A DNA stretch of 41,153 nt from NCBI GenBank assembly GCA_027449545.1, contig DAIDLI010000156.1, forward strand, positions 1-41,153, in the 5' to 3' direction. Source of the stretch: Acidobacteriaceae bacterium. Its GTDB lineage: Bacteria > Acidobacteriota > Terriglobia > Terriglobales > Acidobacteriaceae. Both the position numbers and the translations under genes were made by a program. Below are positions 15,751-23,476 of this stretch, one piece after another; the stretch's first letter is position 1; each line of letters opens with the position of its first letter. A model generated the notes under the pieces. It was not told the DNA's origin and ran no database searches. It worked only from the letters and a program-made list of their open reading frames with translations.

Positions 15751-16365
15751 ATGAGCGATACCCCGAAATTTGAAGTGATCGACCGCCGCAAACTGAAGGC
15801 GCAAGAAGAAGAACAACAACCAGAGACCTCGCACGAGCCGCAGAAGCCTGCTGCGCCGGCGGCGCCGCAGGAACCGCCTGCGGGTCCGCGCCTGGTGAGC
15901 AGTCAGCCGCCGCGCGAAGCGGCTACGGAAGACGCTACTGCCGAGGCGGAGAGCCGCCCGGGGATGCCTCCGCCGCCCACGGCCGAAGAGAGCCAGGAGC
16001 AGAAGAAGGCCTACGATGCCTCTGCCCAGCGGCTCGAGGACCTAGTGCGCGCGCAGAATCCGGGCGCCGGAGCGCCGCCGCCGGTCACCTTCGACAACCT
16101 GGTCCAGCAGTTCTACGTCTCGGCGTTGATCCAGATGGGGGCGGGCACGCAGGAGGGCCAGCGGCCGCAGGTGGACATTCTGGGCGCGCGCAGCACCATC
16201 GACCTGCTCGCCGTGCTGGCGGAGAAGACCCGCGGCAATCTCACGCCCCAGGAGGAGCGCACGCTCCAGACTGTGCTCTACGATCTGCGCATGGCCTTCC
16301 TGGAGCTGACGGGCATGATCAGCATGCCCAGCGTCCCGCCTACGCCACCGCCGGCCAAGCGGTAG
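15751..16365 (+). CDS. DUF1844 protein
   Basis: The 204-residue protein has a long charged, Pro/Glu/Gln-rich N-terminal half, likely disordered, and a C-terminal DUF1844 domain (F-D-N-L-V-Q-Q-F-Y-V-S-A-L-I-Q-M-G through I-D-L-L-A-V-L-A-E-K-T-R-G-N-L-T). The function of this small domain is unknown; it is frequent in Acidobacteriota and Planctomycetes. It follows ygfZ by 3 bases and is probably co-transcribed. No signal peptide or membrane helix is evident. Confidence 0.85.
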   Translation: MSDTPKFEVIDRRKLKAQEEEQQPETSHEPQKPAAPAAPQEPPAGPRLVSSQPPREAATEDATAEAESRPGMPPPPTAEESQEQKKAYDASAQRLEDLVRAQNPGAGAPPPVTFDNLVQQFYVSALIQMGAGTQEGQRPQVDILGARSTIDLLAVLAEKTRGNLTPQEERTLQTVLYDLRMAFLELTGMISMPSVPPTPPPAKR

Positions 16366-16452
16366 AGGGCAACTCAGGCATCACAGCATTGCATGGGACG
16401 CGGGCGCGTTGTGTCCGCGCCTGTCTGGCCGTCAGGAGCCGGAAGCTGGTTT

Positions 16453-17247
16453 ATGAACGCCACGCTCACCTTTCTCGGTACCGGAACTTCGATGGGCGTG
16501 CCCACGGTGGGCTGCCCGTGCGCCGTGTGCACCTCCGCGGATGCGCACGATCGACGTCTGCGGCCGTCGGCGCTGGTGCGCTGGAAGGAGCCGGATGGGC
16601 GAGAGCGCACGGTGGTGATCGACACGGGGCCGGATTTTCGCCAGCAGGCGCTGAATGCCGGCATTCGCCGGGTGGACGCGGTGTTCTACACCCACGCTCA
16701 TGCCGATCACATCCTGGGAATGGACGACCTGCGGCCGCTCAGCTTTGCCGCGTCTCCGGATGGCGGCACCATTGCGCTTTACGCCGACGAGCCGACGGCT
16801 ACGGTGCTGCGGCGCATCTTCGACTACACGTTTTCGCCGCAATCCACCTATCCCAACCGGGCGCGGGTGACGCTGCATCCGCTGTCCGGACGGACCGCGC
16901 TGCACGGGGTGGAATTCGTTCGTGTACCGCTGTTGCATGGCGATCTGGAGATCAGCGGCTTCCGTTTCGGCTCCGCCGCCTATCTTACGGATGTGAGCAC
17001 CATTCCGGAGGCGAGTTTCGAACTGCTCCGGAACCTGGATGTGCTGGTGCTTTCTTCGCTTCGTCACGCGCCGCATCCCAGCCACGCGACTCTGCAACAG
17101 GCGGTAGGCTGGGCGGAGCGGATCGGCGCGCGCCAAACCTGGCTTACGCACATTGCCCACGATCTGGGCCACGAAGAGACCAACCGTATGCTGCCTGAAA
17201 CTATCCGCCTGGCTTACGACGGGTTGAGCGTGCCCGTGACCCTATGA
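16453..17247 (+). CDS. PhnP-like metallo-beta-lactamase-fold phosphodiesterase
   Basis: The 264-residue hydrolase shows the metal-binding H-A-H-A-D-H-I-L-G at about residues 81-89 and the N-terminal zinc Cys cluster C-P-C-A-V-C (C-x-C-x2-C), which is characteristic of PhnP, the phosphoribosyl cyclic phosphodiesterase. Further metal ligands occur in L-L-H-G-D-L and in L-R-H-A-P-H-P-S-H. No phn genes are nearby, so a general cyclic-nucleotide or cyclic-phosphate role is as likely as phosphonate use. The ATG at 16453 is chosen because the N-terminal sheet T-L-T-F-L-G-T-G-T-S starts there. The stop overlaps the ribF start (ATGA). Confidence 0.85.
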   Translation: MNATLTFLGTGTSMGVPTVGCPCAVCTSADAHDRRLRPSALVRWKEPDGRERTVVIDTGPDFRQQALNAGIRRVDAVFYTHAHADHILGMDDLRPLSFAASPDGGTIALYADEPTATVLRRIFDYTFSPQSTYPNRARVTLHPLSGRTALHGVEFVRVPLLHGDLEISGFRFGSAAYLTDVSTIPEASFELLRNLDVLVLSSLRHAPHPSHATLQQAVGWAERIGARQTWLTHIAHDLGHEETNRMLPETIRLAYDGLSVPVTL

Positions 17248-18233
17248 GCGATCCTTCTCGCCGCAGTTCACAGCCACGTGGGCAGGAGCCGCCGGTTCCG
17301 GTATTTCGTTCGCTGACCGACGTGCCCTCCAACTTCGGCCCCACGGTGGCGGCGATCGGCAACTTTGACGGTGTCCATCTGGGCCATCGCGAGATTCTGG
17401 GCGCTGCGGTGCTGGATGCGCGCAGCAGCGGAGTTCGTTCGCTGGCCATCACGTTCAGCCCCCATCCGGAGCGGTTTTTGCGTCCTGCGACGGCTCCGCG
17501 GCTGATTACGCCGGACACGGAAGAGCGTGTGCGTCTGCTGAGCGCGGCGGGCGTCGACGCGGTGCTGGTGCTGCCGTTCGACCGCGAGCTGGCCCGGATT
17601 CCGGGGCGGGAATTCGCAAAGTGCGTGCTGGCGGAGACTTTGCAGGTGCGCGCTGTGCACGAGGGGCAGAGCTTCCGGTTTGGGCATCGCGCCGCTGCCG
17701 GGGTGAAGGAACTGGCGCTGTTCGGCGCGGAGTTCGGCTTTGCGGTGCATGTGCACGACGCGGTGCGGGTGCGCGGGCTGGAAGTGTCAAGCTCCGCGGT
17801 GCGGGCGATGATCTCCGCCGGCGATGTTCGCCGCGCGCGCTGGATGCTGGGCCGTCGTTTTGCGGTGCGCTCGACCCAGGCGCGGGGCAGGGGCATCGGC
17901 TCGCGGCTGCTGGTGCCCACGGTGAACCTGGCGGAATACGACGGGCTGCTGCCGGGCTTCGGCGTCTACGTCACCTGCCTGCGGGTTGCGGGCCGATCCT
18001 TTCAGGCAGTGACCAACGTCGGCAATCGTCCGACCTTCGGCGAGGCTTCGTTTGCGGTAGAGTCGCACATTCTGGACTTTGAGCCGGTGGATTTGGGCGA
18101 GAGCACGCCGTTGGAACTGGAGTTTCTGTATCGCCTGCGCGGCGAGAAGAAATGGGATTCGCCCGAGGCGCTGAAGCAGCAGATTCTCAAAGACGCGGCG
18201 CGTGCGAAGCGCTATTTCGGGCTGCTGAAGTAA
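17244..18233 (+). CDS. ribF: Bifunctional riboflavin kinase / FAD synthetase
   Basis: The 329-residue enzyme converts riboflavin to FMN and then FAD. The N-terminal adenylyltransferase domain has the nucleotidyl-transferase motif G-N-F-D-G-V-H-L-G-H at residues 39-48 and the later S-S-S-A-V-R-A-M-I motif. The C-terminal kinase domain has G-R-G-I-G-S-R-L-L-V-P-T-V-N-L near residues 213-227 and N-V-G-N-R-P-T-F-G. The ATG overlaps the stop of the PhnP-like gene, so they are translationally coupled. Length is normal for the family. Confidence 0.95.
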   Translation: MSDPSRRSSQPRGQEPPVPVFRSLTDVPSNFGPTVAAIGNFDGVHLGHREILGAAVLDARSSGVRSLAITFSPHPERFLRPATAPRLITPDTEERVRLLSAAGVDAVLVLPFDRELARIPGREFAKCVLAETLQVRAVHEGQSFRFGHRAAAGVKELALFGAEFGFAVHVHDAVRVRGLEVSSSAVRAMISAGDVRRARWMLGRRFAVRSTQARGRGIGSRLLVPTVNLAEYDGLLPGFGVYVTCLRVAGRSFQAVTNVGNRPTFGEASFAVESHILDFEPVDLGESTPLELEFLYRLRGEKKWDSPEALKQQILKDAARAKRYFGLLK

Positions 18234-18385
18234 CGGGCGCGGCCGGTGGCATTGTTTAGAATCGACAACCGCAGTGCGTTGGAACCTGTGATCGGGAGCT
18301 CATTCGAGCCCGTGCTATAGTTGAGCTCTGGAATGGTGTTTCGGGCCCGCAAGGCAGAATTGCTCCCTAATGCCCGGGAGCCTCT

Positions 18386-18781
18386 ATGCGCTTAAGCGAA
18401 CCGGAGCAAAGGCTCAGCCTTTTGCTGACCGAGCTTTCTTCCTCTACCCACCTGGGCGTATTAAGCGCGAACCTGAGCCGTATTCTCGAAGCCAACGATA
18501 CCTTTCTGGACATGGTGAGCTGTACGCGCGAAGAGTTGCGTGCGGGGAAGGTAGATTGGATCGCCATGACGCCACGGGAGCACATCGCCCGGGATGCGCG
18601 CGCGCTGGATGAGTTGCGCAGCGACGGCACCTGCATTCCCTTTGAAAAAGATCTGATCCTGCGCGATGGCACGCGCCTGCCGATTCTCATCGGGGGGGTG
18701 CGCACCTGCAGCCAGCCACTTGAATGGACCTGCTGGGTTCTCGCTCTGAGGACTGAAAAAGAGGCGAGCGCGGCCGCCTGA
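18386..18781 (+). CDS. Stand-alone PAS domain protein
   Basis: The 131-residue protein is essentially one PAS domain with no attached output domain. The pattern S-R-I-L-E-A-N-D-T-F-L-D-M-V-S-C-T-R-E-E-L near residues 30-50, then W-I-A-M-T-P-R-E-H and the F-E-K-D-L-I-L-R-D-G-T-R-L-P-I-L-I-G strand, is close to the sensor PAS domains of hybrid kinases. GGGAG lies before the ATG. It ends three bases before the convergent penicillin-binding protein gene. A TATAGT at 18316-18321 could be its -10 box. It may act in trans on a kinase elsewhere; the ligand is unknown. Confidence 0.8.
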   Translation: MRLSEPEQRLSLLLTELSSSTHLGVLSANLSRILEANDTFLDMVSCTREELRAGKVDWIAMTPREHIARDARALDELRSDGTCIPFEKDLILRDGTRLPILIGGVRTCSQPLEWTCWVLALRTEKEASAAA

Positions 18782-18784
18782 TCT

Positions 18785-21061
18785 TTACCGCCGCTGATCC
18801 GGGGCTCCGCTGACCAGGGCCAGATTGGCGGGCGCGGCGGTTGCCGGCGGATCATCCGCTCCCGGAAACTGCTCATCGGGCTTGCCCGCAATGGCCGCCT
18901 TCATGAAGGTCATCCAGATCGGCAGCGCCGCGACGGCGCCGGTCTGCTTGTTGCCGAGCGACTGCCGGCTGTCGTAGCCCACCCACACGCCGCAGGTAAC
19001 CGAGGGCGAAAAGCCCAGGAACCAGGCATCGGTGAAATCGCTGGTAGTGCCGGTTTTGCCGCCCAGAGGATGGTTCAACTGCATTGCGGCCGCGCCGGTG
19101 CCATGGGCGGTCACGGCTTGCAGCAGGGTCATCATGGTGCGCGCCGTCTTTTGGTCGATCACCTGCCGGACCTGGGGCTTATCTTCCCAGAGCGTGATGC
19201 CGTCGGCATTCATGACCTTGCGGATGAGGTGCGGGGCTACGCGGATCCCGTCGTTGGGAAAGACGGAATAGGATGCGACCTGTTCCTGAAGGGTGATGCC
19301 GACTGCTCCGAGCGCGATCGGCAGATAAGGTGGAATCTTGGAGGTCACGCCAAAGCGGTGGGCCATTGCGATCACGTTCTGGATGCCGACGTGGGCAGCC
19401 AGCTTGAGGGCGGGGATGTTGCGCGAATCGGCAAACGCGGTGGTGAGCGTCATCGGGCCCTTGAAGTTGTTTTCGTAGTCGTGCGGAACGTAGCTGCCCC
19501 AGCGCACCGGGCCGTCGATGATGATGTCGGAGGGCTTCATGCCGTCCTCCATGGCAGCGGTATAGACGTAGGGTTTGAAGCTCGACCCGACTTGCCGCTC
19601 AGCCTGGGTGGCGCGATTGAAGACGGAGAGTGCGTAATCCCGCCCGCCCACCATCGCCAGCACGTCGCCGCTGGTGTTGTCGATGGCCATCAGCGCGCCC
19701 TGCATGCCGGAGTCCTGTTCCAGCGAGGCGCGCTCGACGCCGCCTTCCATTTGCGCGCTGAGGTGCACGTAGATGATGTCGCCTGGTTTGACCAGGGTGT
19801 CGGCGGTGCGGTGTCCGGTCCACTGCCAGTCCTGCGGCAGCAGGATGATGGCGGAGCCCGCCTGGCGCGGCGGCCCGATGCGGGCGTCGATTTCCAGCGG
19901 CAGCACCCGGGTGACGAGGGCGTGCACGTAGTCGCCGGGCTGCGCTTTGGCGGTCCAGTCGGGGTGACGATAGCCGTCGAGGGTGGCTCCCGCGGCGAAC
20001 ACGTTGGGTAACTCGCCCTTCCAGCCGTGGCGGCGCTCATCGGCGGCCAGCCCGTCGAGCACGGCCCGGTTGGCGGTCTTTTGCAGATTCAGGTCGAGGG
20101 TGGTCTCGACCTTCAAACCGGCCTGGCCGACCTCTTCGGAGCCAAAGCGCTCATCGAGCTCGCGGCGGACCTCTTCCTGAAACCATGGCGCCACGGCGAT
20201 GCCCGGTTGGGAGATGTGCAGGCCCAGGGGAGCCGCGCGTGCGGCCACTGCCTCGGCATGGGTAATCTTGCCGTCCGATTCCATCTCGCTGATGACCAGG
20301 TTGCGCCGCCGCAGCGAGCGCTCCGGGTAGAGCAGCGGGGAGAAGGCGACCGGCCCTTTGGGGAGGCCCGCGAGCAGCGCGGCCTCGGTGAGATTCAAGT
20401 CCTTGGCGTGCTTGGAAAAGTAGTACTCCGACGCGGCCTCGAAGCCGTACATGCCGCTGCCCAGATAGATCTGATTGCCGTAGAGCGTGAAGATCTGCTG
20501 CTTGGTGAAGGCGCGTTCGATCTGGATGGCGAGGTAAGCTTCCTGAATCTTGCGCCGGAAGTTGCGGTCGTCGTTGAGAAACAGGTTGCGCGCCAACTGC
20601 ATGGTGAGCGTGGAGGCGCCCTGGCCGCGGCTGTGGCTGCGGATGTCGTGGATGGCCGCGCCCAGCACGCGAAAGACGTTGATGCCGGCGTGGGATTCGA
20701 AGTTCTTGTCTTCGATGGAGATCACCGCTTCGCGCAGGATGGGCGCGAAGTCGTTGTAGCCCACGATAATGCGCTGCTGTAGGGCAATGGTGCCAATCAG
20801 TTGGCCGTTCCGGTCGTAGAGATCGGTAACGGTGGAAGGGCGGTAGTGTTCGAGGTCTTCGATCTGGGGCAGATCGGTGGAGTAGACCAACATCAAACCG
20901 GCCAGCGAGCCGGTGACAATGGCCAGCAGTACCAGCGCGGCCAGGGCTGCGCGGCCGGCGATTTTGCGGCGCGAACCCGGCGGGGGCGCGCCGCTGGAAC
21001 TCGTCTTGCGACGCCGCACGGGGCGCTCGATCGCCAAAGGCCGTGAGTGAAGAACTGCCAA
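18785..21061 (-). CDS. Class A penicillin-binding protein (PBP1A type)
   Basis: This 758-residue bifunctional enzyme polymerises and cross-links peptidoglycan. A cytoplasmic basic tail and a single membrane helix (about residues 36-58) lead to the GT51 glycosyltransferase, with E-D-K-N-F-E-S-H-A-G at 117-126 and G-A-S-T-L-T-M-Q-L-A-R-N at 148-159. The transpeptidase has the SxxK box S-S-F-K at 493-496, S-R-N at 546-548 and K-T-G at 669-671, all intact. The start is a TTG at 21061 without a clear ribosome binding site, so the exact N-terminus is uncertain. It lies downstream of the S41 homologue gene but is separated from it by a terminator. Confidence 0.93.
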   Translation of the reverse strand: MAVLHSRPLAIERPVRRRKTSSSGAPPPGSRRKIAGRAALAALVLLAIVTGSLAGLMLVYSTDLPQIEDLEHYRPSTVTDLYDRNGQLIGTIALQQRIIVGYNDFAPILREAVISIEDKNFESHAGINVFRVLGAAIHDIRSHSRGQGASTLTMQLARNLFLNDDRNFRRKIQEAYLAIQIERAFTKQQIFTLYGNQIYLGSGMYGFEAASEYYFSKHAKDLNLTEAALLAGLPKGPVAFSPLLYPERSLRRRNLVISEMESDGKITHAEAVAARAAPLGLHISQPGIAVAPWFQEEVRRELDERFGSEEVGQAGLKVETTLDLNLQKTANRAVLDGLAADERRHGWKGELPNVFAAGATLDGYRHPDWTAKAQPGDYVHALVTRVLPLEIDARIGPPRQAGSAIILLPQDWQWTGHRTADTLVKPGDIIYVHLSAQMEGGVERASLEQDSGMQGALMAIDNTSGDVLAMVGGRDYALSVFNRATQAERQVGSSFKPYVYTAAMEDGMKPSDIIIDGPVRWGSYVPHDYENNFKGPMTLTTAFADSRNIPALKLAAHVGIQNVIAMAHRFGVTSKIPPYLPIALGAVGITLQEQVASYSVFPNDGIRVAPHLIRKVMNADGITLWEDKPQVRQVIDQKTARTMMTLLQAVTAHGTGAAAMQLNHPLGGKTGTTSDFTDAWFLGFSPSVTCGVWVGYDSRQSLGNKQTGAVAALPIWMTFMKAAIAGKPDEQFPGADDPPATAAPANLALVSGAPDQRR

Positions 21062-21220
21062 GGGATTCGGGCCTCAGGGCGTTTCTCAGGGAGGAGAAAA
21101 TGCCGTCCTCTTCAGCGTAGCATCGAAGCAATTTTGCGGCGCGTGGAAACGCGGGCGGCGTACCAGCCAGTGCAAGAGCGGGAATTCCGTCGTCCTTGGA
21201 GCCGAAGCATCGCCGCCATA

Positions 21221-21251
21221 CAAAACGAGACGCCAGCCGAAGCTGGCGTCT
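21221..21251 (-). terminator. Intrinsic terminator after the S41 homologue gene
   Basis: On the minus strand GACGCCAGC and GCTGGCGTC form a 9-bp perfect stem closed by the very stable TTCG tetraloop (C-TTCG-G), followed by TCGTTTTG. It lies 28 bases after the gene stop. The pairing extends by one or two weaker pairs. It is the clearest intrinsic terminator in the window and separates this gene from the penicillin-binding protein gene. Confidence 0.85.
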
Positions 21252-21278
21252 TGTAAAGGCTGTTGCGGATCGAGAGGC

Positions 21279-22472
21279 TTAACTCGCTTTGGTCTTGAGG
21301 AGCGACAGGCCCTTGTCCAGAATATCGTCGGTCTTGGGCGCGGGCTGGAATTCGTTCTGTTCGGGCTGCGCGACGGCGACCGTGGGATTCACGGCGTTGT
21401 CCTGAATCTTGCTGCCGCTGGGGCTCTCGTATTTGGCCACGGTAAGCATCAGCGCCGCACCGTCGGGCAGTTCCATAGTCTTCTGGACCGAGCCCTCGCC
21501 GAAGGTGCGTTCGCCTACAACGTCGCCGCGCTTGAGATCCTCGACGGCGGCGGCGAAGAGCTCGGCCGCGCCGTAGGTGCCGCGGTTGACCAGGACCACC
21601 AGCGGTGCGCTGGTGATGGACTTGGCGGGGTCGGCGGTGAAGGTTTTTTGCGGGACTTTCTGCCCCACCAGCATGGCCAGCGTGCCCTGCTTGATGAAGA
21701 AGTTCGCGAGGCGGAGGCCCTGCTGCTCATCGACGCCGCTTGTGTCGCGGAGATCGATGAGGATCTTCTGGTTTTTGGCGGATTTCAACTTGGCGGCAAT
21801 CTCGTTTACATGGGCTGCGTCGAGCACGCCGGGCTTCAGGTAGAGGATGTTGGAGCCGTCATACTCCTGGGTGGCGAGCGCCGGTAGAGTGATGGCCGCG
21901 CGGGTAATGGCGAGCTTGTCGGGTGCGGGCTTGAAGGGACGCACCAGCTCCAGCTTCACAGGAGTTCCCGGCTTGCCTTCGAGCATCATGCGGATGACCG
22001 CGAGGGAGAGCTGCCGGGTCGACTGGCCCTCGACGGCCTCGATCACATCGCCGTCTTCGAGGTGGTCCTGGTCGGCCGGCGAGCCGGGCAGGACATTCAC
22101 GATGGTGGCGTAGCCGTAGCGCTTGGAGACGGTGATCCCGATCTGACCGTTTCCGGTCGTGGGCCGCTCCTTGTAGATCTTGTACTCGGTCGGCGTGAGG
22201 TAGCTGGAGTCGGCATCGAGGGAGTCGAGCAGACCGTGCAGCGCGCCATCGGTCACCTTGGAGATGCTGGGTTTGGTGACGTAATCGGTCTGGATCTTTT
22301 TGAGAACTTCCGCATAGACGTGCATTTCGCGGTAGGCGCCATCCTGCTCACCGCCGGCATGCACGCCGAACCAACCGAATTCGCCCAGAACAAAGCCCAG
22401 GCCCAGAGCGGCGAAGATCGCCACGGAGAGAACGAAGACCAATCGCTGAAAAAATCGAGACACGCACACCAC
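21279..22472 (-). CDS. S41 (carboxy-terminal processing protease) homologue, predicted catalytically inactive
   Basis: The 397-residue protein has an N-terminal membrane helix (about 9-31), the CTP N-terminal helical region, a PDZ domain (roughly 100-180, with Q-I-G-I-T-V and D-G-D-V-I-E-A-V-E-G) and an S41 core. In active CTPs the core reads S-A-S-E, with the catalytic Ser first, and a Lys 25 residues later in F-G-K-G. Here the ungapped match is G-A-A-E at 301-304 and F-G-E-G with Glu at 326, so Ser is replaced by Gly and Lys by Glu, while the Q of V-Q is kept. The frame is intact, so this looks like a maintained pseudoprotease, possibly binding peptidoglycan enzymes or their adaptors. Several GTG codons (22472, 22469, 22463) could be the start. 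Confidence 0.9.
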   Translation of the reverse strand: MVCVSRFFQRLVFVLSVAIFAALGLGFVLGEFGWFGVHAGGEQDGAYREMHVYAEVLKKIQTDYVTKPSISKVTDGALHGLLDSLDADSSYLTPTEYKIYKERPTTGNGQIGITVSKRYGYATIVNVLPGSPADQDHLEDGDVIEAVEGQSTRQLSLAVIRMMLEGKPGTPVKLELVRPFKPAPDKLAITRAAITLPALATQEYDGSNILYLKPGVLDAAHVNEIAAKLKSAKNQKILIDLRDTSGVDEQQGLRLANFFIKQGTLAMLVGQKVPQKTFTADPAKSITSAPLVVLVNRGTYGAAELFAAAVEDLKRGDVVGERTFGEGSVQKTMELPDGAALMLTVAKYESPSGSKIQDNAVNPTVAVAQPEQNEFQPAPKTDDILDKGLSLLKTKAS

Positions 22473-22611
22473 CAGGGCCAGGCCTAAGAGAGGGAAGCAG
22501 GGCCGCTGCCCATTAGACGCAATGATAGCTCAATGGGCTCGGAGGAGCGAGAGCGCGGGGCTTCGTGAGCCGCTGCTGTCGCTGAAAAAGAAGCACTTGG
22601 ACCGGGCTCCC

Positions 22612-23397
22612 TTACTGCGGCTGCGCTTCCGGCTGTTGCTGCGGAGCCGGTGCCTCGGGAGCCGGGGGTGCGGCTGGTTCGCCGGGCTGGAGCGCTGGCA
22701 GAGGCTGTCCTGGCTGGACGATCGACACCTTGATTAGCGTCACCGGGCTGAGCGGCTTGTCGTTGTCGTCGCGGGGCACCCGGGCGATGGCCTTTACCAC
22801 CTCCACGCCTGGATCGTCGCACTGGCCGAAGATGGTGTAGTGCTGGTCCAGCGTGGGGTAGGCGAGCTCGGTAATGAAGAACTGGCTGCCGTTGGTATTG
22901 GGTCCGCTGTTGGCCATGGCCAGGCGGCCGGGCTGGTCGAAGTTCAGGTTGGGATCGAACTCGTCGTTGAAGTTGTAGCCGGGGCCTCCCATGCCGGTTC
23001 CGGTGGGGTCGCCGCCCTGGATCATGAACTCCGGAATGACGCGGTGGAAGGTGGTGCCGTTGTAGAAGGGCTTGTTGTGTTCGACCTTGCCGGTGGCGGG
23101 GTTGGTCCAGTCCTTGGTGCCTTCGGCGAGTCCGATAAAGTTAGCCACGGCGGTGGGCGCCTGCTGCTGGAAGAACTGGCAGGTGATGCGGCCCATGGAT
23201 GTATCGAGGACCGCAATAGGGCCGTTGGGAACGGTCGCGGCTTCTGGCGTGGCGCCGGGGGCGTCGGGCAGGTCGTCAGTTTGCTGCTGCGCCGGAGGCG
23301 GGGGCGCGCTGGATTGCTGCGCCGCGGCCAGGAACGGGAAGAACAGACCGGATGCCGCGGAGAGGGCGGCGATGCGAACAAGGCGATTGGGATGCAT
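22612..23397 (-). CDS. Secreted cyclophilin-type peptidyl-prolyl isomerase
   Basis: The 261-residue protein has a signal peptide (cut probably after A-A-A-Q), a Pro/Gln-rich linker and a cyclophilin domain. Conserved active-site segments are F-H-R-V-I-P-E-F-M-I-Q-G-G-D-P, A-M-A-N-S-G-P-N-T-N-G-S-Q-F-F-I-T and H-T/Y-I-F-G-Q. The C-terminal 40 residues are Pro/Ala/Gln-rich. It would assist folding of exported proteins. The ATG at 23397 is used; GTG at 23403 is an alternative and neither has a good ribosome binding site. It lies 139 bases upstream of the S41 homologue on the same strand. Confidence 0.92.
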   Translation of the reverse strand: MHPNRLVRIAALSAASGLFFPFLAAAQQSSAPPPPAQQQTDDLPDAPGATPEAATVPNGPIAVLDTSMGRITCQFFQQQAPTAVANFIGLAEGTKDWTNPATGKVEHNKPFYNGTTFHRVIPEFMIQGGDPTGTGMGGPGYNFNDEFDPNLNFDQPGRLAMANSGPNTNGSQFFITELAYPTLDQHYTIFGQCDDPGVEVVKAIARVPRDDNDKPLSPVTLIKVSIVQPGQPLPALQPGEPAAPPAPEAPAPQQQPEAQPQ

Positions 23398-23476
23398 GGT
23401 CACATTGAGGGTACATCAGGGTGGCGCGGCAGGGCCAGGGTGGGGCGCTATCGTAACAAAAGGAGGACCTTACAGT

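Noticed and set aside
14587..15834. 415-codon minus-strand frame opposite ygfZ
   Set aside because: No motif or ribosome binding site; ygfZ on the plus strand has the diagnostic K-G-C-Y-x-G-Q-E.
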